DNA from: Hoeflea sp. 108
GTDB lineage: Bacteria > Pseudomonadota > Alphaproteobacteria > Rhizobiales > Rhizobiaceae
Direction: 5' to 3'
Assembly: GCF_000372965.1 (NCBI RefSeq)
Contig: NZ_KB890026.1
Location: forward strand, 186,001 to 250,000
Length of the DNA stretch: 64,000 nucleotides
Each line of letters opens with the position of its first letter. Position 1 is the first letter of the stretch. The position numbers and the translations under genes were made by a program. Positions 8,318 through 17,766 of this stretch are shown here, piece by piece. The notes under the pieces were generated by a model. That model was not told the origin of the DNA and did no database searches. It worked only from the letters and a program-made list of their open reading frames with translations.

Positions 8318-9310
8318 ATGACCGAAGCTAGAACTGTAACCATCGGCACTGCGAGTGCCAAGCCCGGCGAGATCGTGCGCGGCACCATAGCTGTCACCGA
8401 ACTGGCCGGGGGCTCGAAAGTTGAAATTCCGCTGGTTATCGTCAACGGCGTCAACCCCGGCCCGGTCTTCTGGGTGAACGGCGCCATCCATGGCGATGAG
8501 CCTGAGGGTCCAATGGCCTGTGCCATTGCTCTCCGGGAAGTTGATCCCAAGCAGCTTTCCGGCACATTGGTGATGGTTCCGGTCATCAATGTAATGGCTT
8601 TCGAGAATGCCAATCGCGGCAATCCGCTCGACACGTTCTCGTTCGACATGAACCGCATCTATCCGGGGCGTCCCGATGGTTACCTTTCCGAGCGCATTGC
8701 CTGGGCGCATTCGGAGTGGATGAGCAAGATCGCCGATTTCGAAATATCGATCCATTCGGGTGGGGCTCATTCATTCCTGGCAAAGGCGATCTTCGTCGAC
8801 GAAACGCCCGCCTCGGTCGAACTCGCGAAAGCGATGGGCGAAGGCTGGGGATGCATTATGAGCAACTTCCTGCCCAAGGGTTCTCCGATGGCGCAGATGA
8901 AAGCCATCGGCAAGACCGGCATTACAGTTGAACTTGGCGGTCGATCTGCCACCTCGCCGGAACGCTTTGCCGAGGTATCGCGCGAACTCGCCAATTCGAT
9001 CGTCAACATCCTGCGCCACTACAAGATGTATCCCGGCCAGGCGACCTACCCGAAGGACGCCACCAAGGGGCAGCAAGAGGCACTCCTTGCTCCTGCGTCA
9101 GGCATTTTCGTGGCCACGCCCGGAGTCGATTTCCTCAAGCCAATGAAGAAGGGGGATTCGATTGCCAAGATCGTCAACATCTTTGGTGACGAGCTCGCCG
9201 AATTGAAGGCACCTGCAGACGGCATGATTTTCGGCCTCCGCGCTTTGCCCAATGTCAACACCGGGGACTGGTGCTGCTTCTTCAACAAGGTTGAAGGCAA
9301 GCGGGACTGA
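8318..9310 (+). CDS. Succinylglutamate desuccinylase/aspartoacylase family deacylase
   Basis: A 330-residue M14-like zinc deacylase. The zinc ligands are in 'GAIHGDEPEGP' (HxxE) and 'SIHSGGAH', and the catalytic Glu is in 'ITVELGGRS'. The C-terminal barrel ('LAPASGIFVATPGVDFLKPMKK') is typical of AstE/aspartoacylase/DoeB relatives. The family removes acyl groups from N-acyl amino acids or amides. A second, diverged member lies at 40978-42015. The first ATG after the VOC stop is used; spacing is tight. Confidence 0.9.
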   Translation: MTEARTVTIGTASAKPGEIVRGTIAVTELAGGSKVEIPLVIVNGVNPGPVFWVNGAIHGDEPEGPMACAIALREVDPKQLSGTLVMVPVINVMAFENANRGNPLDTFSFDMNRIYPGRPDGYLSERIAWAHSEWMSKIADFEISIHSGGAHSFLAKAIFVDETPASVELAKAMGEGWGCIMSNFLPKGSPMAQMKAIGKTGITVELGGRSATSPERFAEVSRELANSIVNILRHYKMYPGQATYPKDATKGQQEALLAPASGIFVATPGVDFLKPMKKGDSIAKIVNIFGDELAELKAPADGMIFGLRALPNVNTGDWCCFFNKVEGKRD

Positions 9311-9333
9311 GTGGGAAGCGAGAGGCGAGGTAG

Positions 9334-10248
9334 ATGGACGCAATGCGTGATTACGTGGGATATGCCAACCATCCACCGCAAGTGCGATGGCCTGGAAGCG
9401 CTTCAGTCGCTGTCAATTTCGTAATCAACTACGAAGAGGGCTCGGAGTACTCTATCGACGATGGAGATGGTCGTTCAGAGACCTCTCTGATCGAGGTCAA
9501 TGCCCCGCGTGTTCCGCTGGGTGAGCGCGACCTCGCCTCTGAAAGCATGTACGAATATGGCTCGCGGGTAGGCTTTTGGCGACTTTATCGGCTTTTCCGC
9601 GAGCGGAATCTGCCAGTCACGATCTTTGCGGCGGCGCTTGCCCTCGAGCGCAATCGGGAAGTTGCGGATGCGATTGCCTCAACTGATTGGGATATCGTTG
9701 CCCATGGCTATCGCTGGGTGGAGCACTATCGCCTAGATGAAGCAACAGAACGAGATCATATCTCCAAGGCATTCGAGACGATCGAGCGGGTCGTCGGTCG
9801 TCCTCCAGGCGGCTGGTACTGCCGTTACAGCCGCAGCATCCATACACGCCGACTTGTGGTCGAACATGGCGGCTACGGCTACGACAGCGATGCCTATAAC
9901 GATGAGATACCTTACTGGACAAACGTTGCCGGCAAGCCTCATCTGGTGGTGCCCTATTCGCTCGTCACCAATGACGCCAAAATTCTTGCCGGCGGCGGCA
10001 TGCAGAGCCCGACCGACTATGCGCAATTCCTGATCGAAAGTTTCGAAGTACTTCAGCGCGAAGGCCAGACGACGCCGCGCATGATGTCGGTGGGCCTGCA
10101 TCCGCGGGTGATAGGCCACCCTGGCAGGTTTTCTGGTCTGGTGAAATTCATCGATCACATCTCCGGTCGCGACGGCGTGTGGATCGCTCGTCGTGCAGAC
10201 ATAGCTGAGCATTGGCGTCGGGTGATGCCCCCAAGGGAGGGTGAATGA
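9334..10248 (+). CDS. puuE: PuuE-type allantoinase / polysaccharide deacetylase-family hydrolase
   Basis: A 304-residue NodB-fold protein resembling metal-independent allantoinase PuuE. It begins 'MRDYVGYANHPPQVRWPG', continues with 'VNFVINYEEGSEYSIDDGD', and has 'DIVAHGYRWVEHY' and 'MMSVGLHPRVIGHPGR'. PuuE opens the hydantoin ring of allantoin, but homologues act on other cyclic ureides. It overlaps the AllA-like gene by 4 bases. This pairing supports a ureide or cyclic-amide substrate for the island. No uricase or HIU hydrolase is seen, so true allantoin use is uncertain. Confidence 0.85.
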   Translation: MDAMRDYVGYANHPPQVRWPGSASVAVNFVINYEEGSEYSIDDGDGRSETSLIEVNAPRVPLGERDLASESMYEYGSRVGFWRLYRLFRERNLPVTIFAAALALERNREVADAIASTDWDIVAHGYRWVEHYRLDEATERDHISKAFETIERVVGRPPGGWYCRYSRSIHTRRLVVEHGGYGYDSDAYNDEIPYWTNVAGKPHLVVPYSLVTNDAKILAGGGMQSPTDYAQFLIESFEVLQREGQTTPRMMSVGLHPRVIGHPGRFSGLVKFIDHISGRDGVWIARRADIAEHWRRVMPPREGE

Positions 10249-10748
10249 GCCCGGTAATGCACGTTTCGCGCGTCATAGAGGTCGAGCCGGCCCCGTCGGA
10301 CCACGTCTTCGAGCCTTTTGGTGCCATAGTTCGCCGTCCGGACGATTATGGCGAGCGCCGGTTCTATTCCGAATGGCTCGGTGGCGAAGGTTTGACGCCA
10401 CTCTTTCATGTCAACAAACTTGCAGAGACCCGCCTACCGGCACAGATAGATCGGTTGGAACGCCATCCCCATGCGGCGCAATGCTTCATTCCGCTGAACG
10501 TGGAACGCTACCTCGTCACGGTGGCGCCGGCGCTTCGCGACGGCACGCCTGACCTCCTCAACATAAGGAGCTTCCTGTTCCCGCCCAGCCTGGGGGTGAT
10601 TTACCGACGTGGTGTTTGGCATGCTCCGGCCAGCGCGCTCGGGCGGCCGGGAGCATTTGCTGTTCTGATGTGGCGTGGCCGGCAAGACGACGACGAGTTT
10701 CTCGACATCCCAACGGTTACCCTGGCCGTGGAAGGACAGAAAGCATGA
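10245..10748 (+). CDS. allA: Ureidoglycolate lyase (AllA)-like protein
   Basis: A 167-residue cupin-fold protein with the AllA pattern: 'FEPFGAIVRRPDD', 'LERHPHAAQCFIPL' and 'GVIYRRGVWHAPASALG'. Characterised members release urea from ureidoglycolate to give glyoxylate. It overlaps PuuE upstream and the DHDPS-family gene downstream by 4 bases each, so it is tightly coupled within the operon. Family assignment is firm; the exact substrate is inferred from context. Confidence 0.85.
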   Translation: MSPVMHVSRVIEVEPAPSDHVFEPFGAIVRRPDDYGERRFYSEWLGGEGLTPLFHVNKLAETRLPAQIDRLERHPHAAQCFIPLNVERYLVTVAPALRDGTPDLLNIRSFLFPPSLGVIYRRGVWHAPASALGRPGAFAVLMWRGRQDDDEFLDIPTVTLAVEGQKA

Positions 10749-11650
10749 CCAGAACACCCAAGCTTTACGTTCCGGTCATCACTCCTTTCAACGCGGACCT
10801 GCAGGTAGATTGCAACCGTTTTGTCGCCAATAGCCAAGCGCTGCTAGACGACGGGGCAGACGGGCTGGCACCGTTCGGCACCACGAGCGAGGCCAACTCC
10901 ATGTCAGTAGCAGAGCGCATGGAAATGCTCGATGCCCTGATAGACAGCGGCATCGACGCCGCGCGTCTCATACCTGGCACTGGCTGTGCGGCATTGCCTG
11001 ACAGCATCGCTCTGACCCGCCATGCCGTATCCCGCGGTTGCCACGGAACGCTCACCTTGCCGCCTTTCTACTACAAAGGCGTATCTGAACAGGGGCTTTT
11101 GGACAGTTTCGCTGCCATCATCGACGGAGTAGCCGATCACAGGCTCAGGATCTATCTCTACCATATCCCTCAAATGTCGGGCGTACCGATCACCCCTACA
11201 TTGATCGAAGCGCTGACAACCAAGTTTCCTGGAGTCTTCGTCGGCCTCAAGGATAGCTCCGGCAACTGGGAAAGCACCGAAGCCATCATCAAGGCATTCC
11301 CGGCACTTGAGGTATATTCCGCATCGGAAGCACTGATCCCCCAGAACGTTGTTGCCGGCGGCGCCGGCTGCATCAGTGCGTCGGCGAACATAAATACGCG
11401 AAATATCAAGGCGTTGATGGCTGCGCTTGGAACTGCGCATGAGGTTGCATTAGCTGCGGTCGTGACTGAAGTCCGCAAGATATTTGAAGGATTGCCGCTG
11501 ATCCCTGCGATCAAGGCAGCAACCGCACGCCGTCATGGCGATGGCGCTTATGCCATCGTGCGGCCGCCTTTCGTGAAGCTGCCGGAAACTCACGCCGCCG
11601 CCATTGAGAGAGCGGTCGAACTGACCTTTGGAAAGGGGCGACTAGTATGA
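10745..11650 (+). CDS. Dihydrodipicolinate synthase / N-acetylneuraminate lyase family aldolase
   Basis: A 301-residue class I aldolase. The ATG at 10745 lies in an ATGA overlap with the AllA-like stop, so the longer frame was rejected. It shows 'GTTSEANSMSVAERMEM', 'YLYHIPQMSGVPIT' (catalytic Tyr) and the Schiff-base lysine in 'VFVGLKDSSGNW'. The family adds pyruvate to, or releases it from, aldehydes and keto acids. In a catabolic island it more probably cleaves a 2-keto-3-deoxy acid or related intermediate than makes lysine precursors. Confidence 0.9.
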   Translation: MTRTPKLYVPVITPFNADLQVDCNRFVANSQALLDDGADGLAPFGTTSEANSMSVAERMEMLDALIDSGIDAARLIPGTGCAALPDSIALTRHAVSRGCHGTLTLPPFYYKGVSEQGLLDSFAAIIDGVADHRLRIYLYHIPQMSGVPITPTLIEALTTKFPGVFVGLKDSSGNWESTEAIIKAFPALEVYSASEALIPQNVVAGGAGCISASANINTRNIKALMAALGTAHEVALAAVVTEVRKIFEGLPLIPAIKAATARRHGDGAYAIVRPPFVKLPETHAAAIERAVELTFGKGRLV

Positions 11651-12324
11651 GTGTTGCTGAACCCGCGACCGACATTGCCCGCATCGAGAATGTGCCGTTG
11701 CGTGTCTCGGTCGCCGACATCCTTCGGCAGGCCATTGTCAATGGAACGATGAGACCGGGAACGCCCGTCGTCGAGATGGCTCTCGCCGAGCAACTCAATG
11801 TCTCCCGGGCACCGGTGCGCGAAGCCATCCAGATCCTCGAGGGTGACGGGCTCATAGAGAATGTGCCTTACAAGGGAAAGCGAGTGAAACCGCTGACGTT
11901 GAAGGAGGTGGAGGAACTCTACAGCCTACGCGAGCAGTTCGAGGTTTTCGCCATCCGCCGCATCATTGAACAAGGCGCGGATCCATCCGAGCTGAAGGTG
12001 CATAGCAGTGCCATGTTCGAGGCCGCGGAGGCGGGCGATGTGGTGACTTTGATGCTCGCCGACGAGGCGTTCCATCGCACGCTCATCCAGCTCGCCGATC
12101 ACAGCCTGATGCTGACGATGTGGGAAACCCTCTATCTGAGAATTCGCCAAGTCATGGCCCTGCGAAACAGCGCCAACCGGGATCTGACACGCGTAGCGGC
12201 TAATCATCCCCCCATCATCGAGGCCATCGAACAGAGGAACCTATCACTCGCTGTCTCACTCATCGCCGAACACACGCGCTCAGTCTCACCGATCACGCCC
12301 GAAGAACTCGGAATCGAGGTGTAG
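11647..12324 (+). CDS. GntR-family regulator with FCD domain
   Basis: A 225-residue protein with an N-terminal winged helix ('LAEQLNVSRAPVREAIQIL', about residues 50-70) and an all-helical C-terminal FCD effector domain containing 'DEAFHRTLIQLADH' and 'NHPPIIEAIEQRN' metal/ligand-type motifs. It overlaps the lyase gene by 4 bases and the epimerase gene by 1 base, so it is made with the enzymes. Probably the repressor of the island, with 4965-4978 as a candidate operator. Confidence 0.92.
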   Translation: MSVAEPATDIARIENVPLRVSVADILRQAIVNGTMRPGTPVVEMALAEQLNVSRAPVREAIQILEGDGLIENVPYKGKRVKPLTLKEVEELYSLREQFEVFAIRRIIEQGADPSELKVHSSAMFEAAEAGDVVTLMLADEAFHRTLIQLADHSLMLTMWETLYLRIRQVMALRNSANRDLTRVAANHPPIIEAIEQRNLSLAVSLIAEHTRSVSPITPEELGIEV

Positions 12325-13229
12325 TGATGCGGGTCCTCGTTACTGGCGCTGGCGGTTTTGTCGGAAGCTTCCTGGCGGAAGGGTTCATCGCTGCGGGGCA
12401 TGCCGTCGTAGCGCTCGACCGCGCCTTCGATCTTCCCGTGCGTGCGCGGTTGTCGGGGGCAACCATCGTAGAGGCTACCATCAATGCTGAAACCCTTGGC
12501 CGGCTTGAACCAGTCGAACTGGTGGTACATGGGGCGGCAGTAACCACGGTCCCATCTGTATTAGGCCTTTCAGAAATCGAGCATATCAGGCTGCACTGCA
12601 ACGCACTGCTTGATGTGCTTGCTTATGCCCGGGAGTGCGGAGCGCGGGACTTCGTTTCGCTTTCATCATCCGCCGTTTTCGACACGGTCGATGGCATCGA
12701 TCTCCTGCTGGAAACGACGCCAGCAAACGCCACCAGCGCCTATTCGCTCGCCAAACGCGCCTGCGAGATACTCGTCGAGACCCTGGAGAATGACTCGATA
12801 CGCGCGCTCTCCGTTCGTCTCGGCCCTGTCTATGGGCCCAGCGAACGCTCGCGACAATCTCGGCAGAACGTGTCTTTGGTCAGGCGCTGGGCGGATGCGG
12901 CTTCTGCGGGCGAGCCTATTGTCGTTGGTTCACCAGACTCTCGTCGAGACTGGACTTATGGGCCAGATTTGCCAGGTGCAATATTGGCGCTTCTTGCCCG
13001 GCAGCCGGCAGTGGCTGGCATTCTCCATTTGACAGCCGGCGAAGCAGTTTCGGACGCCGAACTCGGCGCGTACATGGCAACCCTTTGCGGAGTGAGCTGT
13101 CACATCCAACAGGAACGTGGCGCTGTCCGGCGTCTGCCGATGTCAAGTGAGCGCATTACCCCACGCGAGCTTTACGATTGGACACCTCTGGAGCTGGGCC
13201 TGACGAAAATTCTGGAGGAACAGCAATGA
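12324..13229 (+). CDS. NAD-dependent epimerase/dehydratase (extended SDR)
   Basis: A 301-residue Rossmann protein with 'VLVTGAGGFVGSFLAEGF' at the N-terminus and the catalytic 'YSLAKRACE' (Tyr/Lys). The length is normal for sugar-nucleotide epimerases or related reductases. A GTG at 12324 and an ATG at 12327 are both possible starts, giving the same protein to within one residue. It overlaps the Gfo/Idh gene by 4 bases. Substrate unknown; together with two Gfo/Idh/MocA genes it suggests a sugar-like or hydroxylated moiety. Confidence 0.88.
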   Translation: MMRVLVTGAGGFVGSFLAEGFIAAGHAVVALDRAFDLPVRARLSGATIVEATINAETLGRLEPVELVVHGAAVTTVPSVLGLSEIEHIRLHCNALLDVLAYARECGARDFVSLSSSAVFDTVDGIDLLLETTPANATSAYSLAKRACEILVETLENDSIRALSVRLGPVYGPSERSRQSRQNVSLVRRWADAASAGEPIVVGSPDSRRDWTYGPDLPGAILALLARQPAVAGILHLTAGEAVSDAELGAYMATLCGVSCHIQQERGAVRRLPMSSERITPRELYDWTPLELGLTKILEEQQ

Positions 13230-14293
13230 ACTACCGGATCATTCTTGTTGGCCTGGGAGCCAGGGCACAGTTTTGGATGCGCGTCATCCATGACAATCCT
13301 GATTGCACGATAGTCGGCCTCATCGATCCGTCTGAAGATGCACGCAAGAGGGCGCTCGCTCAGTGGCCGGAAGCGCAAGCGTCCGCCGATCTCGACCTCA
13401 TCGATCGTCTCGACGCGGATGCAATACTGCTCGCGACACCGCCCAGCGGCAGAGAGGCGCAGATGGAGGCGGCCTGCCGAGCGCGCCTGCCAATTCTCGC
13501 GGAAAAGCCGCTTGCCGATGATGTCGGCCTGGCGGCTCGATATGTTGCAATGGCCGAAGCCGCCGGCATACCACTGATGGTGGGGCTCAATTTCCGGTTT
13601 CTGCCCGTTACCCAAAAGACCCGCCAACTCTTCGCCACCAAAATGGGGGCTCCGGAGTTCGCCCGTTTCACTTATGAGCGCTGGCGCGACGGTTGGCAGC
13701 CGCGGTTCAACAAATACCCACTCACCATGGCGCAGCCCATGCTCTGGGAGCAGTCGATCCATCACTTCGATCTGCTTCGCTACGTCTATCAGTCCGAGCC
13801 AGTAAAGATCTTCGCCAAGACGTTCAATCCAAGTTGGTCCATGTATGCGGATGACGCCAACGTCAGCGCGATCATCGCCTTCGCCAACGGAATGATCGTC
13901 AACTACCAGGGGCTGTGGCAAGCAGGCTGGAAGGAGCCGAGCTTTACCTGGCGGCACGACTGCGAAAAGGGCGTTGTGATCCAAAACGATCAGTTCGGCG
14001 ATCTGACCTATGCCCTGCATGACGATCCAGCGCCGATCAATGTGCCGCTGCCGCCATACGAGCAGTGGTACCATGATGCCGCTGCTCTGCTGACCGCCTT
14101 CGTCGCCATGCTGAAGGGCGAGGCGGAACTCGTATGCTCGGGGCGGGATCACCTCAACTCGTTGCGTATGGTTGAAGCCTGCATCATCTCGTCCCGGACC
14201 GGTGAAGCAGTCAATCCCGCAGAGCTTGAAAGCATTTCGGTGTCTGTGCCCGCGAGCCAGATGCAGGAAATCGGCAATGGGAACCGACAATGA
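13226..14293 (+). CDS. Gfo/Idh/MocA-family oxidoreductase 1
   Basis: A 355-residue NAD(P)-dependent oxidoreductase. The start at 13226 has a GGAGGA site 7 bases upstream, and the frame before it overlaps the epimerase. Seen are a Rossmann turn ('ILVGLGARAQFW'), 'ATPPSGREAQ', 'LAEKPLADD' (EKP motif) and 'WEQSIHHFDLLRY' (catalytic His). The family oxidises sugars, inositols and rhizopine-like compounds. Last gene before a 208-base gap to the transporter genes. Confidence 0.9.
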   Translation: MNYRIILVGLGARAQFWMRVIHDNPDCTIVGLIDPSEDARKRALAQWPEAQASADLDLIDRLDADAILLATPPSGREAQMEAACRARLPILAEKPLADDVGLAARYVAMAEAAGIPLMVGLNFRFLPVTQKTRQLFATKMGAPEFARFTYERWRDGWQPRFNKYPLTMAQPMLWEQSIHHFDLLRYVYQSEPVKIFAKTFNPSWSMYADDANVSAIIAFANGMIVNYQGLWQAGWKEPSFTWRHDCEKGVVIQNDQFGDLTYALHDDPAPINVPLPPYEQWYHDAAALLTAFVAMLKGEAELVCSGRDHLNSLRMVEACIISSRTGEAVNPAELESISVSVPASQMQEIGNGNRQ

Positions 14294-14501
14294 GAAGGAG
14301 GATATGCGCAATCACGGCTATGCGGCCACAGAAGTGAAAAGCGTGACCGCATAGGATGGAAAAGAGATGGAGCCGAACCACTTTCTGACGTTTCGCTGCT
14401 CTTCGATCCGTTGAATTCAATCGCGATTTTGACGCGCGGATTGCTGCGCGTGGCTGTCGTCCTGGCAAGATTGTCAGGATGAATCGAAAAGGGGAACGAC
14501 A

Positions 14502-16070
14502 ATGATGACTAGCCTAAGAAGCCTGCTTCTGGTCAGCGTTGCGGTGGCTGCGGCCCCAAGCGTGACCATGGCGCAACCATCGGACGACACAATCGTCGTC
14601 GGCATAAGCGCCGACGCCAACACATTTGACCCGGCTGCAATCTCTAGCCGGGACAACTCCAATATCGCCAAGCATATTTTCGGCACACTTTACGAGGTCT
14701 CGGCTGACGGAAAGATCGTGCCCGATCTCGCTGAGAGCTATGTCGAGGCTGAGGATGGAAAATCCTACACCTATACATTGCGGCAAGGCCTGACTTGCGA
14801 GGATGGCGAGGCGTTGACAGCAGAGGATGCGGCTTACTCGTTCAACCGCGCGGCTGATCCGGCCAATGCTTTTACAGGCAATACGCCTGGCTTCGTCTAC
14901 TCCTCCATTCAGTTCAAGAGCGCCGAAGCAATCAGCGAACGGGAGGTGAGGATCAATCTGGGCCAGAAAAACCCGGTATCCTTTGGACTGATCGCCGAAG
15001 TATTCATCCATTGCAAGGACAGCTACCAGAAGATGTCCTTGGACGAAGCGGCAACCAAACCCGTCGGCTCGGGGCCGTACAGGCTTGCCCAGTGGGATCG
15101 CGGTAGCCAAGTCGTGCTCGAGCGGGTCAAAAAAGACGAGGCAAATTTCCAGAATATGGTCTGGCGGATCATTCCGGAGGCCTCGACGCGTTCGGCGGAG
15201 CTTATTGCCGGCAATGTCGACGTCATTACCAATGTAGCTCCCGACCAACTTGACGCGATCAACAATTCAAGCAGCGCGAAGGTGAAGGCGGTGCAGGGTA
15301 CGCGTCGCATTTATGTTGGGTTCAACCTTCGCAAGGATTTTGCGGAAGCGGGCAAGGGTGGTGCCGCCATCCAGGACCAGAAGGTCCGCGTTGCCTTGCA
15401 GTACGCCGTCGATGTTCCGGCGATTTGCAAGCAGTTGCTCAATTTTGAGTGCGAGCGCGCTACCAGCCTCGTGAACCCACCTAACGGCAACCCCAAGCTG
15501 AAGCCGTATCCCTACGATCCGAAAATGGCCGAAAAACTGCTTGACGAGGCGGGCTATCCTCGCGGGGCAGATGGCGTGCGCTTCAAGATCACGATGCAGG
15601 CGCCACGGGGTCGCTATCTGAACGACGCAAACGTCGCCTTGGCCGTCGGACAATATCTGACGGATATTGGCGTCGAAACGAATGTCGAACTGCTCGAATG
15701 GGCATCAGTGTATGTTCCACTCATCAGCAAGCACGATGCCGGCCCGATGTTTTTCTTGGGCACTGGCGGAGGGACCTGGAGTCCGCTCTATGACATGACT
15801 GATCTTTCGACGCCGGAAGCGGGAACCAACTACACGAGTTGGAGCAACCCAGACTGGTTTGCCGGTTGGAAGGAAATCTCAGCCGCTGCATCCGAGGAAG
15901 AGCGTCGCGTTGTCATCGATCGGATGCTCGAAGTGTTCTACAATGATCCGCCTTGGCTGCTGATGTATTTCCAGCCAGATTTCTACGGCGTCTCCGATCG
16001 CCTGGATTTCACTCCGCGGCGCGACGAGAAGGTTTATCTCTTTGACGCGAAGCTCAAATCCGCTGGATGA
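14502..16070 (+). CDS. ABC transporter periplasmic solute-binding protein (family 5), copy 1
   Basis: A 522-residue DppA/OppA-type binding protein with a signal peptide (hydrophobic run to about residue 24, 'SVTMAQPSDD'). The mature part begins 'DDTIVVGISADANTFDPAAI' and has 'LTCEDGEALTAEDAAYSF' and 'PVGSGPYRLAQWDRGSQVVL'. It captures oligopeptides, opines or similar compounds in the periplasm. It is strongly similar along its whole length to the next gene, so the two are tandem paralogues. Confidence 0.93.
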   Translation: MMTSLRSLLLVSVAVAAAPSVTMAQPSDDTIVVGISADANTFDPAAISSRDNSNIAKHIFGTLYEVSADGKIVPDLAESYVEAEDGKSYTYTLRQGLTCEDGEALTAEDAAYSFNRAADPANAFTGNTPGFVYSSIQFKSAEAISEREVRINLGQKNPVSFGLIAEVFIHCKDSYQKMSLDEAATKPVGSGPYRLAQWDRGSQVVLERVKKDEANFQNMVWRIIPEASTRSAELIAGNVDVITNVAPDQLDAINNSSSAKVKAVQGTRRIYVGFNLRKDFAEAGKGGAAIQDQKVRVALQYAVDVPAICKQLLNFECERATSLVNPPNGNPKLKPYPYDPKMAEKLLDEAGYPRGADGVRFKITMQAPRGRYLNDANVALAVGQYLTDIGVETNVELLEWASVYVPLISKHDAGPMFFLGTGGGTWSPLYDMTDLSTPEAGTNYTSWSNPDWFAGWKEISAAASEEERRVVIDRMLEVFYNDPPWLLMYFQPDFYGVSDRLDFTPRRDEKVYLFDAKLKSAG

Positions 16071-16080
16071 GTTGGCAGGC

Positions 16081-16109
16081 ACTGTGCGGAGAGCCACTCT
16101 CCGCACAGT
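16081..16109 (+). promoter_or_regulatory. Intercistronic stem-loop (13-bp perfect arms)
   Basis: ACTGTGCGGAGAG and its exact complement are separated by only CCA, right after the first binding-protein stop. There is no U tract, so it is more likely a 3' mRNA-stabilising or attenuating hairpin than a full terminator. Confidence 0.75.
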
Positions 16110-16148
16110 CGGCTGCGTCTGGTTATTACACCGCTCAAGGACAATGCA

Positions 16149-17705
16149 GTGATAAAACGGTTACAGGTCCTCTCGGGGGCTGCGCTTCTTGCATTCGCCA
16201 GCTCCTTTTCTTCCATTGCAGCTCCTGCCGACGACACGATCATCGTCGGGCTCAGTGCTGATGCCGCGACCTTTGATCCTGGCCAGATCTCAAGTCGCGA
16301 CAACGCAAATATCGCCAAGCATATTTTTGCCACCCTGTTCACCGTCACCTATGACGGAGAGATAAGGCCTTATCTCGTGGACAAGACCGAACTTAGCGAT
16401 GACGGACGGTCATACACCTTCAGCCTCAAGGATGGCCTGACTTGCGAAGATGGCGAGCCACTGACCGCAGAAGACGTCGCATACACATTCACCCGGGACG
16501 CGGACCCGGCCAATGGCTTCACCGGAAACGCGCCGGGCTTTGTCTTTACCACCCTCGGATTCCAGTCGGCTCAGGCATTGGATGAACGGCGCGTTCGCAT
16601 CGATCTAAAAGCGCGTACCTCGCTAGCGCTGGGAATGTTGGCTCAGGTCTATATCCATTGCAAAGACAGCTATTCCAAAATGTCGCTGGAGGAAGCGTCT
16701 GCCCATCCCGTGGCATCTGGATCATACCGACTTGCCCAGTGGGACCGCGGCTCCCAGGTGGTGCTCGAGAAGATAAAGGACCCGGGTAACTTCAAGAAGA
16801 TCGTCTTCCGCATTGTTCCCGAGGTCTCGACAAGGACAGCCGAGCTTGTGGCAGGCAATGTTGACATCATCACCAACGTGTCGCCGGACCAGATAGATGC
16901 CATCAACAGCTCACAAACGGCAGTAGTCAAAGGAGTGAGTGGTACGCGCCGAATGCTGGTAGGCTTCAATCTCGGCAAAGGTGTGGAAGGGTTGCCGGGA
17001 TCAAAGGAAATACAGGATCCGAAGGTACGCTTTGCTCTGCAGTATGCGGTCGACGTGCCGGCGATCTGCAAGCAGCTTTTGGCAGCCACTTGCGAAAGAC
17101 TGACCAGTCTTGTCAATCCGCCGAACGGCAATCTGGATCTCATGCCGATTCCGTATGATCCTGTGACTGCCGAGAAGCTTCTGGACAAGGCCGGCTATCC
17201 TCGCGGAACGGATGGCGTTCGTTTCCAGATACGGCTTCAGGGGCCGCGAGGACGGTATCTGAATGATGCAGCTGTCATCCAGGCAATTGGCCAGTATCTC
17301 ACCGATATCGGGGTCCAGACCGACGTGGAACTGCTGGAATGGGCATCTGTCTACACGCCGATGCTTCGTACCAAGACCATGGGACCACTTTTCTTCCTTG
17401 GGCATGGCGGTGTCACCTGGAATCCGCTCTACGACATGAGCCTGTTCGCCACACCTGATGCTGCCACCAATCATTCCGATTGGACCGATCAGCGCTGGTT
17501 CGACGATTGGAAGGTGGCTCGCGACGCAAAGACACCGGAAGAGGCGCGCCCCGTCATCAATCGCATGCTGAAGCTTTTCTACGAGGAAGGCCCATGGCTG
17601 CAGCTCTATCTCCAGCCCGACTTCTACGGCGTCTCGAAACGAATCGTTTGGGAGCCGCGGCGCGACGAGGAAATAGAGTTGTTTGCAGCCACGCTCGCGC
17701 AGTGA
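16149..17705 (+). CDS. ABC transporter periplasmic solute-binding protein (family 5), copy 2
   Basis: A 518-residue paralogue of the preceding gene, starting at a GTG with AAGGAC upstream and carrying a signal peptide ('LLAFASSFSSIAAPADD'). It shares 'SSRDNANIAKHIFATLF', 'LTCEDGEPLTAEDVAY', 'IHCKDSYSKMSLEEA' and 'YRLAQWDRGSQVVLEKI'. Both copies keep Cys residues around 'ICKQLL' and 'CKDSY'. Probably binds a related ligand and shares the same permeases. Confidence 0.93.
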   Translation: MIKRLQVLSGAALLAFASSFSSIAAPADDTIIVGLSADAATFDPGQISSRDNANIAKHIFATLFTVTYDGEIRPYLVDKTELSDDGRSYTFSLKDGLTCEDGEPLTAEDVAYTFTRDADPANGFTGNAPGFVFTTLGFQSAQALDERRVRIDLKARTSLALGMLAQVYIHCKDSYSKMSLEEASAHPVASGSYRLAQWDRGSQVVLEKIKDPGNFKKIVFRIVPEVSTRTAELVAGNVDIITNVSPDQIDAINSSQTAVVKGVSGTRRMLVGFNLGKGVEGLPGSKEIQDPKVRFALQYAVDVPAICKQLLAATCERLTSLVNPPNGNLDLMPIPYDPVTAEKLLDKAGYPRGTDGVRFQIRLQGPRGRYLNDAAVIQAIGQYLTDIGVQTDVELLEWASVYTPMLRTKTMGPLFFLGHGGVTWNPLYDMSLFATPDAATNHSDWTDQRWFDDWKVARDAKTPEEARPVINRMLKLFYEEGPWLQLYLQPDFYGVSKRIVWEPRRDEEIELFAATLAQ

Positions 17706-17714
17706 AGAGGTTCA

Positions 17715-17740
17715 CGATGCGCGACCAAAGTCGCGCATCG
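17715..17740 (+). promoter_or_regulatory. Intercistronic stem-loop (11-bp perfect arms)
   Basis: CGATGCGCGAC and its exact complement flank a CAAA loop, between the second binding-protein gene and the permease gene. Like the hairpin at 16081 it lacks a U tract and probably uncouples binding-protein from permease levels. Confidence 0.7.
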
Positions 17741-17766
17741 CAATCCCAGAACAAGGGCCGTACACC

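Noticed and set aside
13172..14311. 379-residue minus-strand open frame
   Set aside because: Antisense to the Gfo/Idh gene, whose motifs are clear; the frame is open only because of high GC codon bias.
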